DNA of 64,000 nucleotides from Parastagonospora avenae f. sp. tritici 18332-5 (taxonomy: Eukaryota > Ascomycota > Dothideomycetes > Pleosporales > Phaeosphaeriaceae): contig JAFJTR010000022.1 in NCBI GenBank assembly GCA_022559985.1, forward strand, positions 124,001 through 188,000, given 5' to 3'. Below the pieces are notes generated by a model that saw only the letters and a program-made list of their open reading frames with translations, had not been told where the DNA came from and made no database searches. This document shows, one piece after another, positions 44,019 through 55,601 of the stretch. Both the position numbers and the translations under genes were made by a program. The first letter of the stretch is position 1, and each line of letters begins with the position of its first letter.

Positions 44019-45399
44019 TCAGATGTTCCCCGACCTTGAGATCATGTGGTCGCGCGCCGGACCAACACCAATCCACTTAACCTTGACACCCACAAAGTTC
44101 TCAATGTACTCGATGTACTTGCGCGCCGCAAGCGGGAGATCCATGTAGCTCTTAGCACCCGTGGTAGGCTTCTTCCATCCCGGCAGAGTCTCGTACTGCA
44201 CCTCGACCTGCGCCAGCATATCGGGATTTGAGGGGAAGCCCTCGAGCCGCTGGCCGTTGAGGGAATACGAAGTAGCAACCTTGAGCTCTTCAAAGTCGTC
44301 GAGAACGTCCAGCTTGGTGAGGTTGATGGCGGTGTAGTCGTTGCAGGCGTGCGAGTGCTTGACGACGACGAGATCGAGCCAGCCACAGCGGCGCTTGCGG
44401 CCGGTTGTCACGCCGACCTCGTGGCCGACGGACTGCAGCTTGTCACCGAGTTCGTTGAGCTGTTCGGTGGGGAAGGGGCCGGAGCCGACGCGCGTGGTGT
44501 ATGCCTTGACGACGCCAATGACTTCCTTGAGGGACCGCCAGCCGAGAGTGAGGCCAGTGAGGACGCCTCCGAGACCAGTGTTGGATGATGTCACGAAGGG
44601 ATATGTGCCGTAGTCGATGTCGAGCATGAGTGCATTGGCACCCTCGACTAGGATCTTTGCGTTCTTCTCTTTGGCAGAAGCGAGCAGCGGTATTTGGTCG
44701 ACGACGTATGGCGCAAGCTTTTCGCGGAGGCCCTATAGAAATTGTCAGACAAAATGCCACATTCCTAGATGCACAATGGTTACCTTGTATTTCTCAATCT
44801 CTGCTTGCATGTCGTACTGAAGCAAATCTCCGAAGCGCTTCTGGAAGCCCATGACGACCCTTCCGAGTTTCTGCTCAAAGACTTCCTCATCGAAGAGATC
44901 GCACATGCGCAGACCGCTCCTGGTCATCTTGGTGCTGTAGGTTGGGCCAATGCCCTTCTTGGTGGTGCCTATCTCCAGTCAGTACGTTCACATATATTCA
45001 ATCCAAGTCCTTCCACGCACCAATGAAGCCCTGACCAAGCTCAACCTCCTCCAAGCCATCAACCTGCTGGTGGACGTCAAAGACAACATGAGCCCGATCC
45101 GAAATGTAAATCCGGCCCTCAGTGTTCAAGCCATGCTTCTCCAGCGCCTCGAGCTCCTTGAAGAAGCTCGGCACGTGAACCACGCAGCCGGATCCAATGA
45201 CGTTTATACAATTCGGGTTGACAAGGCCAGACGGCAGAATATGGAAGTCGTACGTAACGCCGTTGGCGACGATTGTGTGACCGGCATTGTTACCGCCCTG
45301 GGCGCGGCAGCAGATTTGCGACTCGTGGGCGAGGATGTCGGCGAGCTTGCCCTTGCCTTCGTCGCCCCATTGGGCGCCGAGGACAACTGTGACGGACAT
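44019..45399 (-). CDS. ADE12: Adenylosuccinate synthetase
   Basis: Converts IMP and aspartate to adenylosuccinate with GTP, the first committed step to AMP; cytosolic. 425 aa in three exons: 45399-45021, 44968-44784 and 44732-44019. The N-terminal GTP-binding loop is VVLGAQWGDEGKGK with the catalytic Asp in WGDEGKGK. Further family blocks are QGGNNAGHT, GIGPTYSTKMTR (over the first splice), EGANALMLDIDYGTYPFVTSS and the Arg-rich loop TGRKRRCGWLD. Length is normal for the family. All splices are GT..AG in phase. It is flanked by two PEBP-like genes. Confidence 0.97.
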
Positions 45400-45896
45400 G
45401 TTCGACGAGAAGAAGAGGGGACGGGGGCTGCGGCCAGAGAGGTTTTAATTACCCATGGGACGCGAGATGCGTAGCGGACTTGGCCGAGAGTTTCTGAGTC
45501 GTCGCCCGGGGCTGCTTAGAACGTCCAATTAAAAGATTTGCGCATTCACTCTGCGAGCGGAACTGCGGAGGGCGGAGCGTAAAGGGCGCACTTGGATGGG
45601 CCAATTGCATTCACCTTGTCCAGATGGATTGGTACAGACGGATTACCTCTGCAATGCTTTATTACCGCGTTGTTGCACTTTGTCGTCTGTGAATCGCTGC
45701 TTCGATGCCCCGCGATGACTGCCCCGCCATCCTGCAAGTCCGATTCCGCAATCTTCGCACAGGCCAATGACATAGCTCTAGCACGTGGGGACATTTCACT
45801 GCATGCGTCTGGTCTCTGAAAAACTACTGCATTCGACGCGACTTTACTTTACATTCCATCAACTGCGGCGATACCATTCCATTCATCTTCACCAGT
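45400..45896. promoter_or_regulatory. Promoter region of ADE12
   Basis: About 500 bp to the stop codon of the second PEBP-like gene. A TGACTGC word (Gcn4/CpcA-like TGACTC variant) occurs at 45717, weak evidence only. No ORF of note. Confidence 0.4.
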
Positions 45897-46686
45897 CTAC
45901 AAAGCAACCGCGGCAACACCGGCGAGCATTGCAGCCGCAAGCCCAGCCCACACCGTGGCACCACCAACCATCGACGATGGCGCAGCTCCAGGGAACTGTG
46001 CAGGCTTGCTTGGAGTCGCGGAAGCACTCTGTGTGGGCCTAGCAGGCGGGAAGGTAGTCGCGGCAGTGCCCGTCAAATTCTGCACAGTAATGTAGTTTGC
46101 CGCGATAGCCTGCTTGAGCCCAACCTCCGCAATGAACGCGGTAGTATTGAATCCGACTCGCAGCGACTGGTTCTGCGCCAGAGCTAGGTACTTCGCGGGG
46201 ACCGTGAAGTTGGCAGGCTGGGGGAAGACGATGAACGTGTATGCGTGAGGAACATCTCCAACTGGTGGCGATGGCTGGAGGTACGGCACCGGGCTGTTGG
46301 GAACGTTGAGAGCTCCGGATGAGCCTTGTGTCGTCACGTTGGTGGCCATCCAGTGGAGGAGTGGTACTCGAGTACCGTTCCTGGGCACGTCGATATCGAC
46401 CATGAGCAGCAGCCCAGGGCTGGCGCCGCGTTCGCCGGCATACCACACTGGCGAGCTGATATTAGGCGGCGAAGCGGTCTCTGCAAGATTATTAGATTAC
46501 TTTGGCTGTCACATTCATGGCAGGATACCTACGACCACGCGGAATCAATTCGCCGGGCGGTGAAACGGTGTTGTTGCCATACGTGACAGTGAGCTGCTGC
46601 GAGGCTGAGACTGGGAAGCCGGGCGCCGACTGCGCGGCAGCGAGCGCAATGAGAGCACCAAAGCTCAGGGTAGTCTTTGCAGGCAT
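45897..46686 (-). CDS. Second secreted PEBP-like protein, GPI-type C-terminus
   Basis: 245 aa in two exons, 46686-46533 and 46480-45897. The donor GTAGGT at 46532 is the best choice that keeps phase with a CAG acceptor; the nearby AG|GTATCC donor would break the frame. It has a signal peptide (TTLSFGALIALAAAQSAPG) and PEBP-type motifs (LLLMVDIDVPRNGT, LLHWMATNV, PPVGDVPHAYTF). Potential N-glycosylation sites occur, and a Ser/Pro-rich spacer leads to a C-terminal hydrophobic segment (VWAGLAAAMLAGVAAVAL). Same architecture as the gene at 42878-43735 but quite divergent in sequence. Confidence 0.8.
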
Positions 46687-47340
46687 GTTGTTTGGTGTGA
46701 GTAGATGGAGTTTTGTTGTTGTAAGATCTTCTTGTGAACCGGGGTGATTCGAACGGGCTGCTACTTGCTTTGTTGCTTTGCAATGCGATGCCAGCGAATC
46801 TTATAGAGATATGCGACGCGCTACACTTTCGTACCTGAGCTATTGTCCTAAGAAGCAAACAAGAAGCAATGTCGCCAATGTATCTCCATTGGTGTCGTCA
46901 TTACAACTAACCCCAGCTGGCCAAGCCTCTCGCTGCCGACCGACGTGATTGGCTGAATTTGGGATATGTCGGGGCTCTGATCGCCGTTCCTGGAAATCGG
47001 GCGGATGGCGTTCCGCCGTGCATACACCAAATCCGAGCACCAAGAATGGGCTTCTTCCTCGCCAGCCACATCTATACTTCGGAGGTCGCGTCCCAGGCCT
47101 AGAGCAGACTTAGCCGACTGGCCCAGCCATGAAGAGGTAGCGTTGGACGGCTGGAGATAATGTCGAAATGTGACGGTGGGATTTGTGATGTGGCTGCGTC
47201 GCACGTGCGAGAATGTCTCGATCATGTCGAAATGCGATGGTGGGATTTGTGATGTGGCTGCATCGCACGTGCGAGAATGTCTCGCTCCGGAACAACAACA
47301 ATGGCTCTAACTCGCCATCACGGCGTGAGACACTATTGAA
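46687..47340. other. Intergenic region with a tandem duplication
   Basis: About 650 bp: promoter of the second PEBP-like gene plus the 3' flank of the F-box-like gene. It includes the direct repeat at 47160-47284. Confidence 0.5.
47160..47284. repeat. Tandem duplication of a 61-bp unit
   Basis: Unit 1 is 47160-47220 and unit 2 is 47224-47284, separated by ATC. They differ at three positions only, all transitions. Each unit contains TCGCACGTGCGA, a palindrome around an E-box CACGTG. Confidence 0.9.
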
Positions 47341-48762
47341 TCATATCCAGACCTCGATGGTGACATTATTGGTGCGCCAGTCGGCAGTTTTTGCCAACCC
47401 GTGGTGAACTTCTGGTGGTGCTAGTCCCGTGTTAAACTTCACAATGCAGTCCCCGTCTGAGACATCGATGGATGCAAAGTTCCCAATCAAGTTGAAGAGT
47501 CCGCTCGAAATGTACTCCGGGTGCTCGAGACATAGGTCTTGGAGTAGGCACTTCCAAAAGTCTGCGGCAACACGAGCAACTTCTGATGCGCCAACGGAGG
47601 TGCATAGATTACGAATCTCATGCACCATAACCAGATTCTCGAGATGAAGAGCAACCCGGAGAAAGACCATATGCTTGAGGATAGTTCCAAGGCCGCTTGC
47701 GGTTAGAGCATAGTCTTTCAGTTTGACTGTTTTGAGGGAAGGCGGCAGATTGAAATTGAGCAAAGTTGGGAGGAATTCGGTCGTTTCGTTGATGCCGTAT
47801 ACGTTCAAGCCTGCGGCATGAAGATTGAGGTCCGCGAAAGCAGAAGAAAGCTGCAGAACTTGTACGCGTTGCAAGTCATAGATCATTGATCTTTCTGGCT
47901 CCATTGTGTAGCTCCCCTCCTTAGGCGAAAGCACCGCGCTGAATTCGACGATCTGACAAAGTAAATGTCGATGGTAGACTTTGACTTCGAACCACTCAAG
48001 CCTATAGCAATGCCACTTCAGAGTGGAGACCGATGGTGGTAGTGCTTCCACAATAAGCTGGCCGAGATTGTCTCGAGCTGAGTAGTAAAAGCTACCAATA
48101 GCACCTATCTTGCGGTCAAGTCGATGGAAGCACCTCTGATTCGTGTCCCAGATCGTGTCCCCGACACCCAACCTCACTAGTGTTTTCCAGTCATCACTCT
48201 TTTGATCGAGAACGTCCTCTTCCGTGTTGGCATACACGGTTCGCAACTTTGGTAATCCTGCGATATCTCGTTTCAATCTCGATCCTAAGACAGTCGAATC
48301 GTTTAGAGGAAGAAAGGGCTTCATGCAGAGATTCCAGTAAATGCGGCCCGCAGCTTGCTCGTCGCTGGTGAGGTCGGCTGCTTCTTTAGCCAGCAGTCTA
48401 CAGAATACTTTGTCAGCTCTTTGTCGATAGTCCCACTCCGTTAAGTGCCTGCTGGTATCGCGCAAGGGAACGACTTTGCTCGGAGCAACCACGCCGACCT
48501 CGCGCACCATGTCTATGATGTTGCATCCGTTCGAATCAGGCTTCGATAATCTTGCGAAGAGACCCAATTTGCTCTCTTCTTTTGGGTTGCGCACGCAAAG
48601 CGTCATATACTTGAACGCATGCTGGTTGGCAATGAGCCACGTGCGGCGTTCGACAGCACGGAAAGAGAGTATATCGTGTTTTAGATCTTCGCAGCGCTTT
48701 GGGGCGATGCACTTTGCGATTTCATGCATAATCTCAGCTGGTAGGTCTTTGAACTGAGCCAT
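47341..48762 (-). CDS. F-box-like protein
   Basis: 473 aa, single exon. The N-terminus (FKDLPAEIMHEIAKCIAPKR) fits a short F-box, followed by HDILSFRAVERRTW, as in fungal F-box proteins where a second helix carries RxVxR. The rest is Leu-rich and irregular with possible leucine-rich repeats (NFNLPPSLKTVKLKDYALTASGLGTIL; LENLVMVHEIRNL). No catalytic motif. Such proteins would serve as substrate adaptors of SCF ubiquitin ligases. They are highly expanded in Dothideomycetes, so no orthologue is named. Confidence 0.75.
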   Translation of the reverse strand: MAQFKDLPAEIMHEIAKCIAPKRCEDLKHDILSFRAVERRTWLIANQHAFKYMTLCVRNPKEESKLGLFARLSKPDSNGCNIIDMVREVGVVAPSKVVPLRDTSRHLTEWDYRQRADKVFCRLLAKEAADLTSDEQAAGRIYWNLCMKPFLPLNDSTVLGSRLKRDIAGLPKLRTVYANTEEDVLDQKSDDWKTLVRLGVGDTIWDTNQRCFHRLDRKIGAIGSFYYSARDNLGQLIVEALPPSVSTLKWHCYRLEWFEVKVYHRHLLCQIVEFSAVLSPKEGSYTMEPERSMIYDLQRVQVLQLSSAFADLNLHAAGLNVYGINETTEFLPTLLNFNLPPSLKTVKLKDYALTASGLGTILKHMVFLRVALHLENLVMVHEIRNLCTSVGASEVARVAADFWKCLLQDLCLEHPEYISSGLFNLIGNFASIDVSDGDCIVKFNTGLAPPEVHHGLAKTADWRTNNVTIEVWI

Positions 48763-48987
48763 GGTGACAGTGGGATTGTCGGCCCGAAAGATGAGCTTTG
48801 TGTTTAGGTGAGGGCGAGGTGACGAGGTCGCTGCTTCTTTCGGGAACCCCGCTTACTTCGTTTTGGTCATGGGGTTAGAGCGAGTAAGAGCTCAGAAGGG
48901 ACGAATGCGATTACATCAATGCACGTTTTATTGATCTTGGGAACTCAGCAGTTCAGGAAAGTGGTGCTGCTTAGACGAAATAGTCAA

Positions 48988-49845
48988 CTACGGTATTCCC
49001 CTACCAGCCCTGATCGCCTTCGCCGCCTCACTCTGCGCTCTGTCTTCTGCATACCGTTGATAAATAGGTAGGTAATGCTCACGCTCACTCAGTGTATCTT
49101 TCACACTCTTGCGGTTCTCCACTACACTCAACCACTTCCTCCACCTCTTCCAAGCCACCTCGTCTTCCCCTCCCTTACCCTCCTCCGGTAGTCCTGAGCC
49201 GCCTTTGAAGTGATCGAATACCCACAATCTGTTCGCCCATGGCGCTATCACGATGTCGATGAGGCTGAAATCTTGGCCCATGAAATATGGACCCTCAGGA
49301 TGCATCTCTTTGGTGAACTCCTTGAGGTGGTTGAGAAATTCCTGCTGCTTCTCCTTCAGTCCGTCCTCGCCTTGGTGCTGTAAAAAGCGGTGATATGCAG
49401 GAATAATACGGCTGCCTACATAGTCGGTCCAGATGCGTGTCCTCGCTCGGTCGTATGGATCTTTTGGGAGTAGATGCGGTGTGTGATCGGGAAACGCGTC
49501 TTCAAGGAATTCGCAGAGCACTGTAGATTCAAACAAGGGTTTGTTCTGGTACTGAAGCGTTGGGACCAGCCCTCGGGGATTGAGGTCTAGCAGTGACTTT
49601 GGTTTGTTGTATGGATTGACCTCATCGTACTGGTAGTCGATCTTCTTTTCCTCTAAAGTGATCCATACTCGTTGTACGAAGGGGCAGAACCAGCCAGAGT
49701 ATAGCTTAAGAGGCTGTTCCGCTTCATGTGCCTGGTTCTGTTAGCATTGCGTGTGGTGTACTGGACAATGCTCTACCTTGACAATATGCGCGGCTGGGCC
49801 TGTCGCATGAGGATGTAAGTCGGCGTCGGGATGGTCTTTGGCCAT
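48988..49845 (-). CDS. Omega-class glutathione S-transferase
   Basis: 272 aa in two exons, 49845-49777 and 49737-48988 (39-nt intron, GTAGAG..CAG with GCTAACAG at its end). The thioredoxin fold begins LKLYSGWFCPFVQRVW with the catalytic Cys41 in FCPF, as in omega GSTs, which act as thioltransferases or dehydroascorbate reductases. NPRGLVPTLQY and the glutathione-binding FESTVLCEFLEDAFP follow. The all-helical C-terminal domain contains GPYFMGQDFSLIDIVIAPWANRL. The long frame starts with TTG; the exon-1 ATG corrects this. No targeting signal is evident, so cytosolic. Confidence 0.9.
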
Positions 49846-51603
49846 TGCTGTAGCTTTTCAGGTGTGAGTTTACGAGATAGACTCCAGGCCCGTTAGTCGA
49901 GGATACTGAACATGATTTCGTCGTTCTTAAAGCTCGAACTCTACATCACATCATCGGCGTTATAAGATGACGACAGCGGGGTAGTGTAGACAAAGTGTAG
50001 AACCCCTCCCGTTTCGGTTCCTTCCGTACCTGGTCTCCGAGATCCTGGCCATACTTACACTGAGACACTGCTGGCATATCTTTCCCACATAAACCTGAGT
50101 ACGTTGTATAGTAGCGGAACTATTACAGTTGGTGTCTAGCCTCGACAAGCAGTATTCAATGAGCAGCGTGCGGCTCGGGGAGAACGTGTGCCTTGAGTGA
50201 TCATAATGAAGTTTGCATTTAAATTTGAGGTGATGAAGCCGTACAGGCAATCGCATAAGGCAGCGTTGCGACTGCACGCGAGATTCATCGTCCAGCCCGG
50301 ACCGACGGTCTTTCCTAGAATCAGTCCAGAGAGGAAGCGGCTAGTACGACCCGCTTCGCAAGAATCTTGACTTGCCACCTCAACGCTCGACCGCATGACA
50401 AGCCTCTCTTCAAGCATTTCTTTCGTAGTCTTATCAGCTGCTCTGGATAATGTATTCATCGTATCAGGAATTCCAGCTTTGGACCTTGTACGACCTTTAG
50501 AACCACATGCCTAGGAGAATTGTTTCGACGCCGCCAAGGTTTTTTTTCATGGGTGCCCAGGTGGCTACTCTTGTGTGCTCCGAAAGGCACCTGGATAGAT
50601 CGATAACAGTGGTATGCACACAACGTACGTATGATGACGAGTCGTACCGGAAACAATGGTGATCAATTTGGTCGATATGCTTTCTAAAGTTTCGTCATCT
50701 TGGCTACTCACTCCAAGCAGCAAACGAGCTTGTAAGATTTGCGTCTGCATCGTTTCATATCTATGCAAGTTGTTGCACCTTGGAGCGCTGCTTGACGGCT
50801 CGATGGTATTGCTTGCGGCATGCGGAGTTGAAGCCAAGACTTGCCTTCTTGGAATGAACAGTTCTCGGAAATGCCATGGTAGTACCAGTCTCGCAGCATG
50901 CGGATACGATTTTTTTCCGCCAAGAGGACGGTTGCCACTCGACACGTGCCGTATCTTTCCGCTTGTTATTGGAGAAACAGTGCAGTACATGTAGCAGGAC
51001 TGGCCAGCCTGCTGTGTATCTTTCCGCCGCCAAGATGTTGTGTGCCGTTTGATCCGGGCGGCTCCATTTTGCCATCTTGCCCAGCATTTCCGCCTTCCAT
51101 TTGCGAGCTTGGCCTGACGTTAACGTTAGTAGCCAGTCAGAGAAAAAGATCTTGGCGAACGCCGGTGAACACCACGGCTTTAGAGAATTATAAGTCTGAT
51201 GCAAGCTCCGTCGACTTTATTACTCCTTACTTCCCAGATACTTCTGACTGATTACCATATTTCTAAATCCAACACTCAAACAATTGGCTGTCCAACATTA
51301 ACCGGACTCTACGCCAATCGACACATTCATCAACTTTATCAACACCTCACACGTTTTTCACCACTTCGCCAATCACGGCGTAAACACGGAGGAGTCTGTC
51401 CCAGAACCCGTGCTGAAGTCCTCATGCATCGTACATCCAACACCCATCCAACTCAGTTCGTCCACGTGGATATAGTCCACAGGACGAGATCAAGAAGAAA
51501 ACCTCGAACCTAACTATAACGCTCCCGCACACCAACTAATCAGAAATCAAACAACAACTCAATCAAAAACCATCATCAGCGAACTCATCGCGTCATCGAC
51601 GGG
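49846..51603. promoter_or_regulatory. Long promoter region of the ENA ATPase gene
   Basis: 1.76 kb between diverging genes. Short frames on both strands lack coding features. It contains a cluster of six GCCAAG words (see next entry). No other structure was recognised. Confidence 0.55.
50533..51156. promoter_or_regulatory. Cluster of six PacC-type GCCAAG sites
   Basis: GCCAAG on the plus strand at 50533-50538, 50833-50838, 50919-50924 and 51029-51034, and its complement CTTGGC at 51108-51113 and 51151-51156. PacC/Rim101 binds GCCARG, and ENA sodium pumps are known alkaline-pH targets in fungi. Function here is inferred from the cluster and its position 450-1070 bp upstream of the start codon. 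Confidence 0.5.
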
Positions 51604-54600
51604 ATGGGAAAGAAAGGAAGCGCGCCCCTTGAGGGCCACGTCAGCGGTCAAGCAAATAAGCCGCTCTCACTACCTGCACATAGCCTGACGCTTGCGCAAG
51701 TTGTGGACGAACTGAGAACCGAAACATGGTCTGGACTGGATGATGCTGAGGCGGAACGCCGTGTAGAAGAATATGGTCCCAACGAGCTTGAGGCTGCAGA
51801 GGGAGTGAGCCCTGTCAAGATCCTCATCGCACAAGTGGCTAATGCAATGACACTCGTATTGATCTTGGCTATGGCTGTGTCTTATGGCATCAAATCCTGG
51901 ATTGAAGGCGGTGTCGTCACATTCGTCATTTTGCTCAACATTAGTGAGTTGTAGTTACCGGCTATCACGATGAAAATCCAGCTGACGTCTAGAAAGCTGT
52001 TGGCTACTTCCAAGAGTACTCAGCCGAGAAGACCATGGATTCTCTACGGTCCTTGAGTTCGCCTACCGCTCGCGTCATTCGCAATGGACAACAAGTCACA
52101 GTGCCATCCGCAGAGATCGTTCCTGGCGATATTATCGAAATCAAGACCGGAGATACCCTCCCAGCGGACATCAGAGTGTTTGATGCCGTCAACTTTGAGA
52201 CTGATGAGGCCCTTTTGACTGGAGAGTCCCTGCCAGTACGTAAGGCGGAAGAGGTCGCATTTCCCGAGAAGACTGGGCCTGGCGACCGCCTGAATATCGC
52301 CTATAGTTCATCCAACGTGACGAAAGGACGCGCCAAAGGGGTTGTATTTGCCACAGGTACTTTTACTGAGATCGGTGCTATTGCTGCTCAGTTGCGCGAA
52401 ACCAAATCCAAGGTCCGACCTGTCAAACGCAAGAAAAACGGAAAAGCGAAGCCACATAGGTACCTGGAGGCATACACGCTCACATTTACTGATGCGGTCG
52501 GTCGCTTTTTAGGCCTGAATGTAGGCACGCCTCTTCAACGCAAACTGTCAAAGCTCGCCATGATGCTCTTTGGTATCGCTGTGGTATGCGCAATAATTGT
52601 GCTAGCGGCCAACAAGTTCAGTTCGAGACAAGAGGTCATCATCTATGCGGTGGCTACTGGTCTATCTATGATCCCTGCATCATTAGTGGTTGTTCTCACG
52701 ATTACCATGGCAGCTGGCACGAAGAGCATGGTCAAACGCCACGTGATTGTGAGAAATCTGAAGTCCCTCGAGGCATTGGGCGGAGTCACGGATATATGCA
52801 GCGACAAAACTGGTACCTTGACGCAGGGCAAGATGATCGCTCGCGGTGCGTGGATGCCGGGAGTGGGGACGTATACGATCGAAGACTCTACGGCGCCTCA
52901 GGACCCTACTGTCGGTAGTGTGCGATTCTACCCTGATGCGCCTCGCAAGATGGATATCAAGGTACGTGCCATTTTAGTGCTCCCGAATATCTCCAAGACT
53001 GTTCAGATAGATCAAGCGCAGACTGTACTGCTGCGAAGTACTCCAGGCAACCCCATGCTAACCATGAAATTAGGCTGGCGGAGCTGCTTGTGGTGACACC
53101 ATTTCTTCAGAGAAGCTCAGTTCCCAGACCCACGAAGGCCTCCAGGAGTTCCTGAACGTTGCGTCGTTGGCCAATCTTGCGGCTGTTAAGAAGAAGGATG
53201 ACGGAGTTTGGGAAGCCCATGGTGACCCAACCGAGATCGCCATTCAGGTATTTGCCGCCCGCTTTGGCATGATCCGCAACAGTCTCACGACCGGTGATGC
53301 CGCTCAATGGACCGACCTGGTCGAGCTGCCGTTCGACTCCGATGTCAAGCGTATGTCAGTCATCATGGGCCATTCCAGTGGCAAGCAGTATGCTTTCACT
53401 AAAGGTGCCGTCGAGCGTGTTATCCAGAGCTGCACCACCTACTTCCCTAAAGACGCATCCGAAACCACCAACATCACACCTTTCCGTGACGAGATTCTAC
53501 GCAATATGGAGACACTGGCCAGTCTCGGTCTCCGTGTGTTGGCTCTCGCCAGCAAGGAGTATCAGGGAAAAGCCGAGAAGGGCGGCGAGGTCGATCGGGC
53601 TTCCGTCGAATCTGACATGGTATTCCGTGGCTTGATTGGCCTCTATGATCCTCCCAGGCCTGAGTCGGCTCCCGCTGTACGACAGTGTCATGAGGCAGGT
53701 ATTGAGGTTCATATGCTCACGGGCGACCACCCCGAAACTGCCAAGGCTATTGCTATCGAAGTTGGTATCTTGCCTTCAGCCGATCGCATGAGGCGCATCG
53801 CTAGCGACGTTTCCAAGTCTTTGGTTATGACCGCGACTGAATTTGACGATCTTTCCGACGACCAAGTCGACGAGCTTCGTGTTTTGCCCTTGGTTGTGGC
53901 AAGATGCGCGCCCAGTACCAAAGTCCGCATGATTGAAGCTTTGCACCGCCGTGGGCGGTTCTGCGCTATGGTAAGCACAACATATCTCATTTTGTCTTTG
54001 GACCATGTACTAACCAAGACATAGACTGGTGACGGCGTTAACGATTCACCCTCTCTCAAGCGCTCTGATGTGGGTATCGCCATGGGACAAGCGGGCTCCG
54101 ACGTTGCCAAAGAGGCATCAGACATCGTCTTGACCGACGATAATTTTGCATCCATCCTAGCTGCAATCGAAGAAGGTCGTCGTATTTTCGATAATATTCA
54201 GAAGTTCGTGCTCCACGTCCTCGCTGAGAACGTTGCACAAGCTGGTACTCTCCTCGTCGGCCTCGCATTCAAAGACCGCACTGGACTTTCCGTATTCCCT
54301 CTAGCACCTGTTCAGGTAGTCTGGATCATTATGGCGACGTCTGGTCTTCCTGACATGGGCCTTGGTTTCGAACGAGCTGTGCCGGATATTCTGCAGCGCC
54401 CGCCGCAGTCACTCAAGACTGGTATCTTCACTATGGAATTCCTCGTCGACATGGTTGTCTATGGCCTCTGGATCACTTTACTGTGTCTTGCTAGCTTTGT
54501 GCTAGTCGTCTTTGGCTTCGGTAACGGAGAGCTAGGAGAAGGCTGCAACGAGCGTTACAGCGACCCCTGCGAGCTGGTGTTCCGTGCACGCGCTACAACG

Positions 54601-55041
54601 TTTGCATGCTTGACATGGTTCGCTCTGTTCCTTGCATGGGAAATGATTGATATGCGCCGGTCTTTCTTCCGTATGCGGCCCGACTCGAAGCGCTACTTTA
54701 CTCAGTGGGCTATTGACATTTGGCGCAATCAGTTCCTCTTCTGGGCGGTTGTTGCTGGCTTTGTCACGCTGTTTCCCCTCATCTATATCCCGGTTCTTAA
54801 CACGGTTGTCTTCAAGCATGCACCGATCGATTGGGAATGGGGTATCGTCTTTGTCGCAGCCGGCTTGTTCTTTGCTGGTGCCGAGACGTGGAAGTGGTGC
54901 AAGAGGATCTACTTCCGACGCCAAGCACGCAGCCAGACTGGCAAGGTCGACAAGAACATGGACATTGAAGATCGCATCTTCGGTCGCTACTACAGCACAG
55001 AATCTGCTGCTTCTCAAAATGATATGCAAGAAAAAGTCTAG
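51604..55041 (+). CDS. ENA-type P-type ATPase (type IID sodium/potassium efflux pump)
   Basis: Plasma-membrane pump exporting Na+ (or K+) at the cost of ATP. 1072 aa in four exons: 51604-51943, 51997-52961, 53074-53970 and 54025-55041. P-type motifs are all present: TGES in the actuator domain, PASL in the membrane region, CSDKTGTLT with phosphorylated Asp near residue 383, KGAVERV for nucleotide binding, MLTGDHPETAKAIA, and TGDGVNDSPSLK at the start of exon 4. The N-terminus shows the cation-ATPase signature (LTLAQVVDEL). Intron 1 must use the acceptor ending at 51996 (AAG); the nearer TAG at 51992 breaks the frame. The ENA class is favoured by FQEYSAEKTMDSLRSLSSPTA. Neighbouring promoter holds PacC-like sites. 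Confidence 0.95.
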
Positions 55042-55601
55042 TCGGGCTAAGTGTTAGTAGAAGGTGTTATTGGATAAGATGCCTACGGTAAAAGTGTTCC
55101 AAAATTGCAGAGCTTCAGCGATCTCTGGGAGCGCATTGCGTGGTCGTTCCATCTTTTTGGCTTATTATTCGCGGCATTTCAACATGCATATTCACTGTGG
55201 TTTGTTCAACACCAAATCACATGAAAAGTAATTCAATCTAGTTTCGTCGTGCTGATAGGATCAATAATTCGTCACCAGGTGCTGCAAACACTCGTGCCAA
55301 CTCTGATAAAACTTGAGATCCTTAAGAGACCTATCTAGCAAGTCATATACTAGCCTGTAAAGCTTCAAAGGCTTATTAGACTATAGTAAAGATCTTCAAA
55401 AAAACCTTGAAAATAGACAGCTTCAGCCATGGCTATGATATACTGTTTGCTGTAGTACGTCATAACAGGCACGGATTGTTGCGCCACTCGGTGTCATCTA
55501 CCTTGTCCATGGGTACGTCGTACCCATGCAGGCGAGTGAAACGAGGAGCTAGGATATAGGATGCATCTATGATACATTAGTTGAATCGCGAAACGTAATC
55601 A
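55042..55601. other. AT-richer intergenic region
   Basis: About 560 bp beyond the ENA stop. From 55200 to 55430 it is AT-rich with many TA steps, compatible with old RIP-mutated repeat DNA, but no transposon motif is recognisable. Includes 55508-55526, where TGGGTACGTCGTACCCA is a 17-nt near-palindrome. Confidence 0.4.

Noticed and set aside
55200..55430. RIP-degraded transposon
   Set aside because: AT-rich and TA-rich, but no terminal repeats, transposase or reverse-transcriptase fragments could be read.
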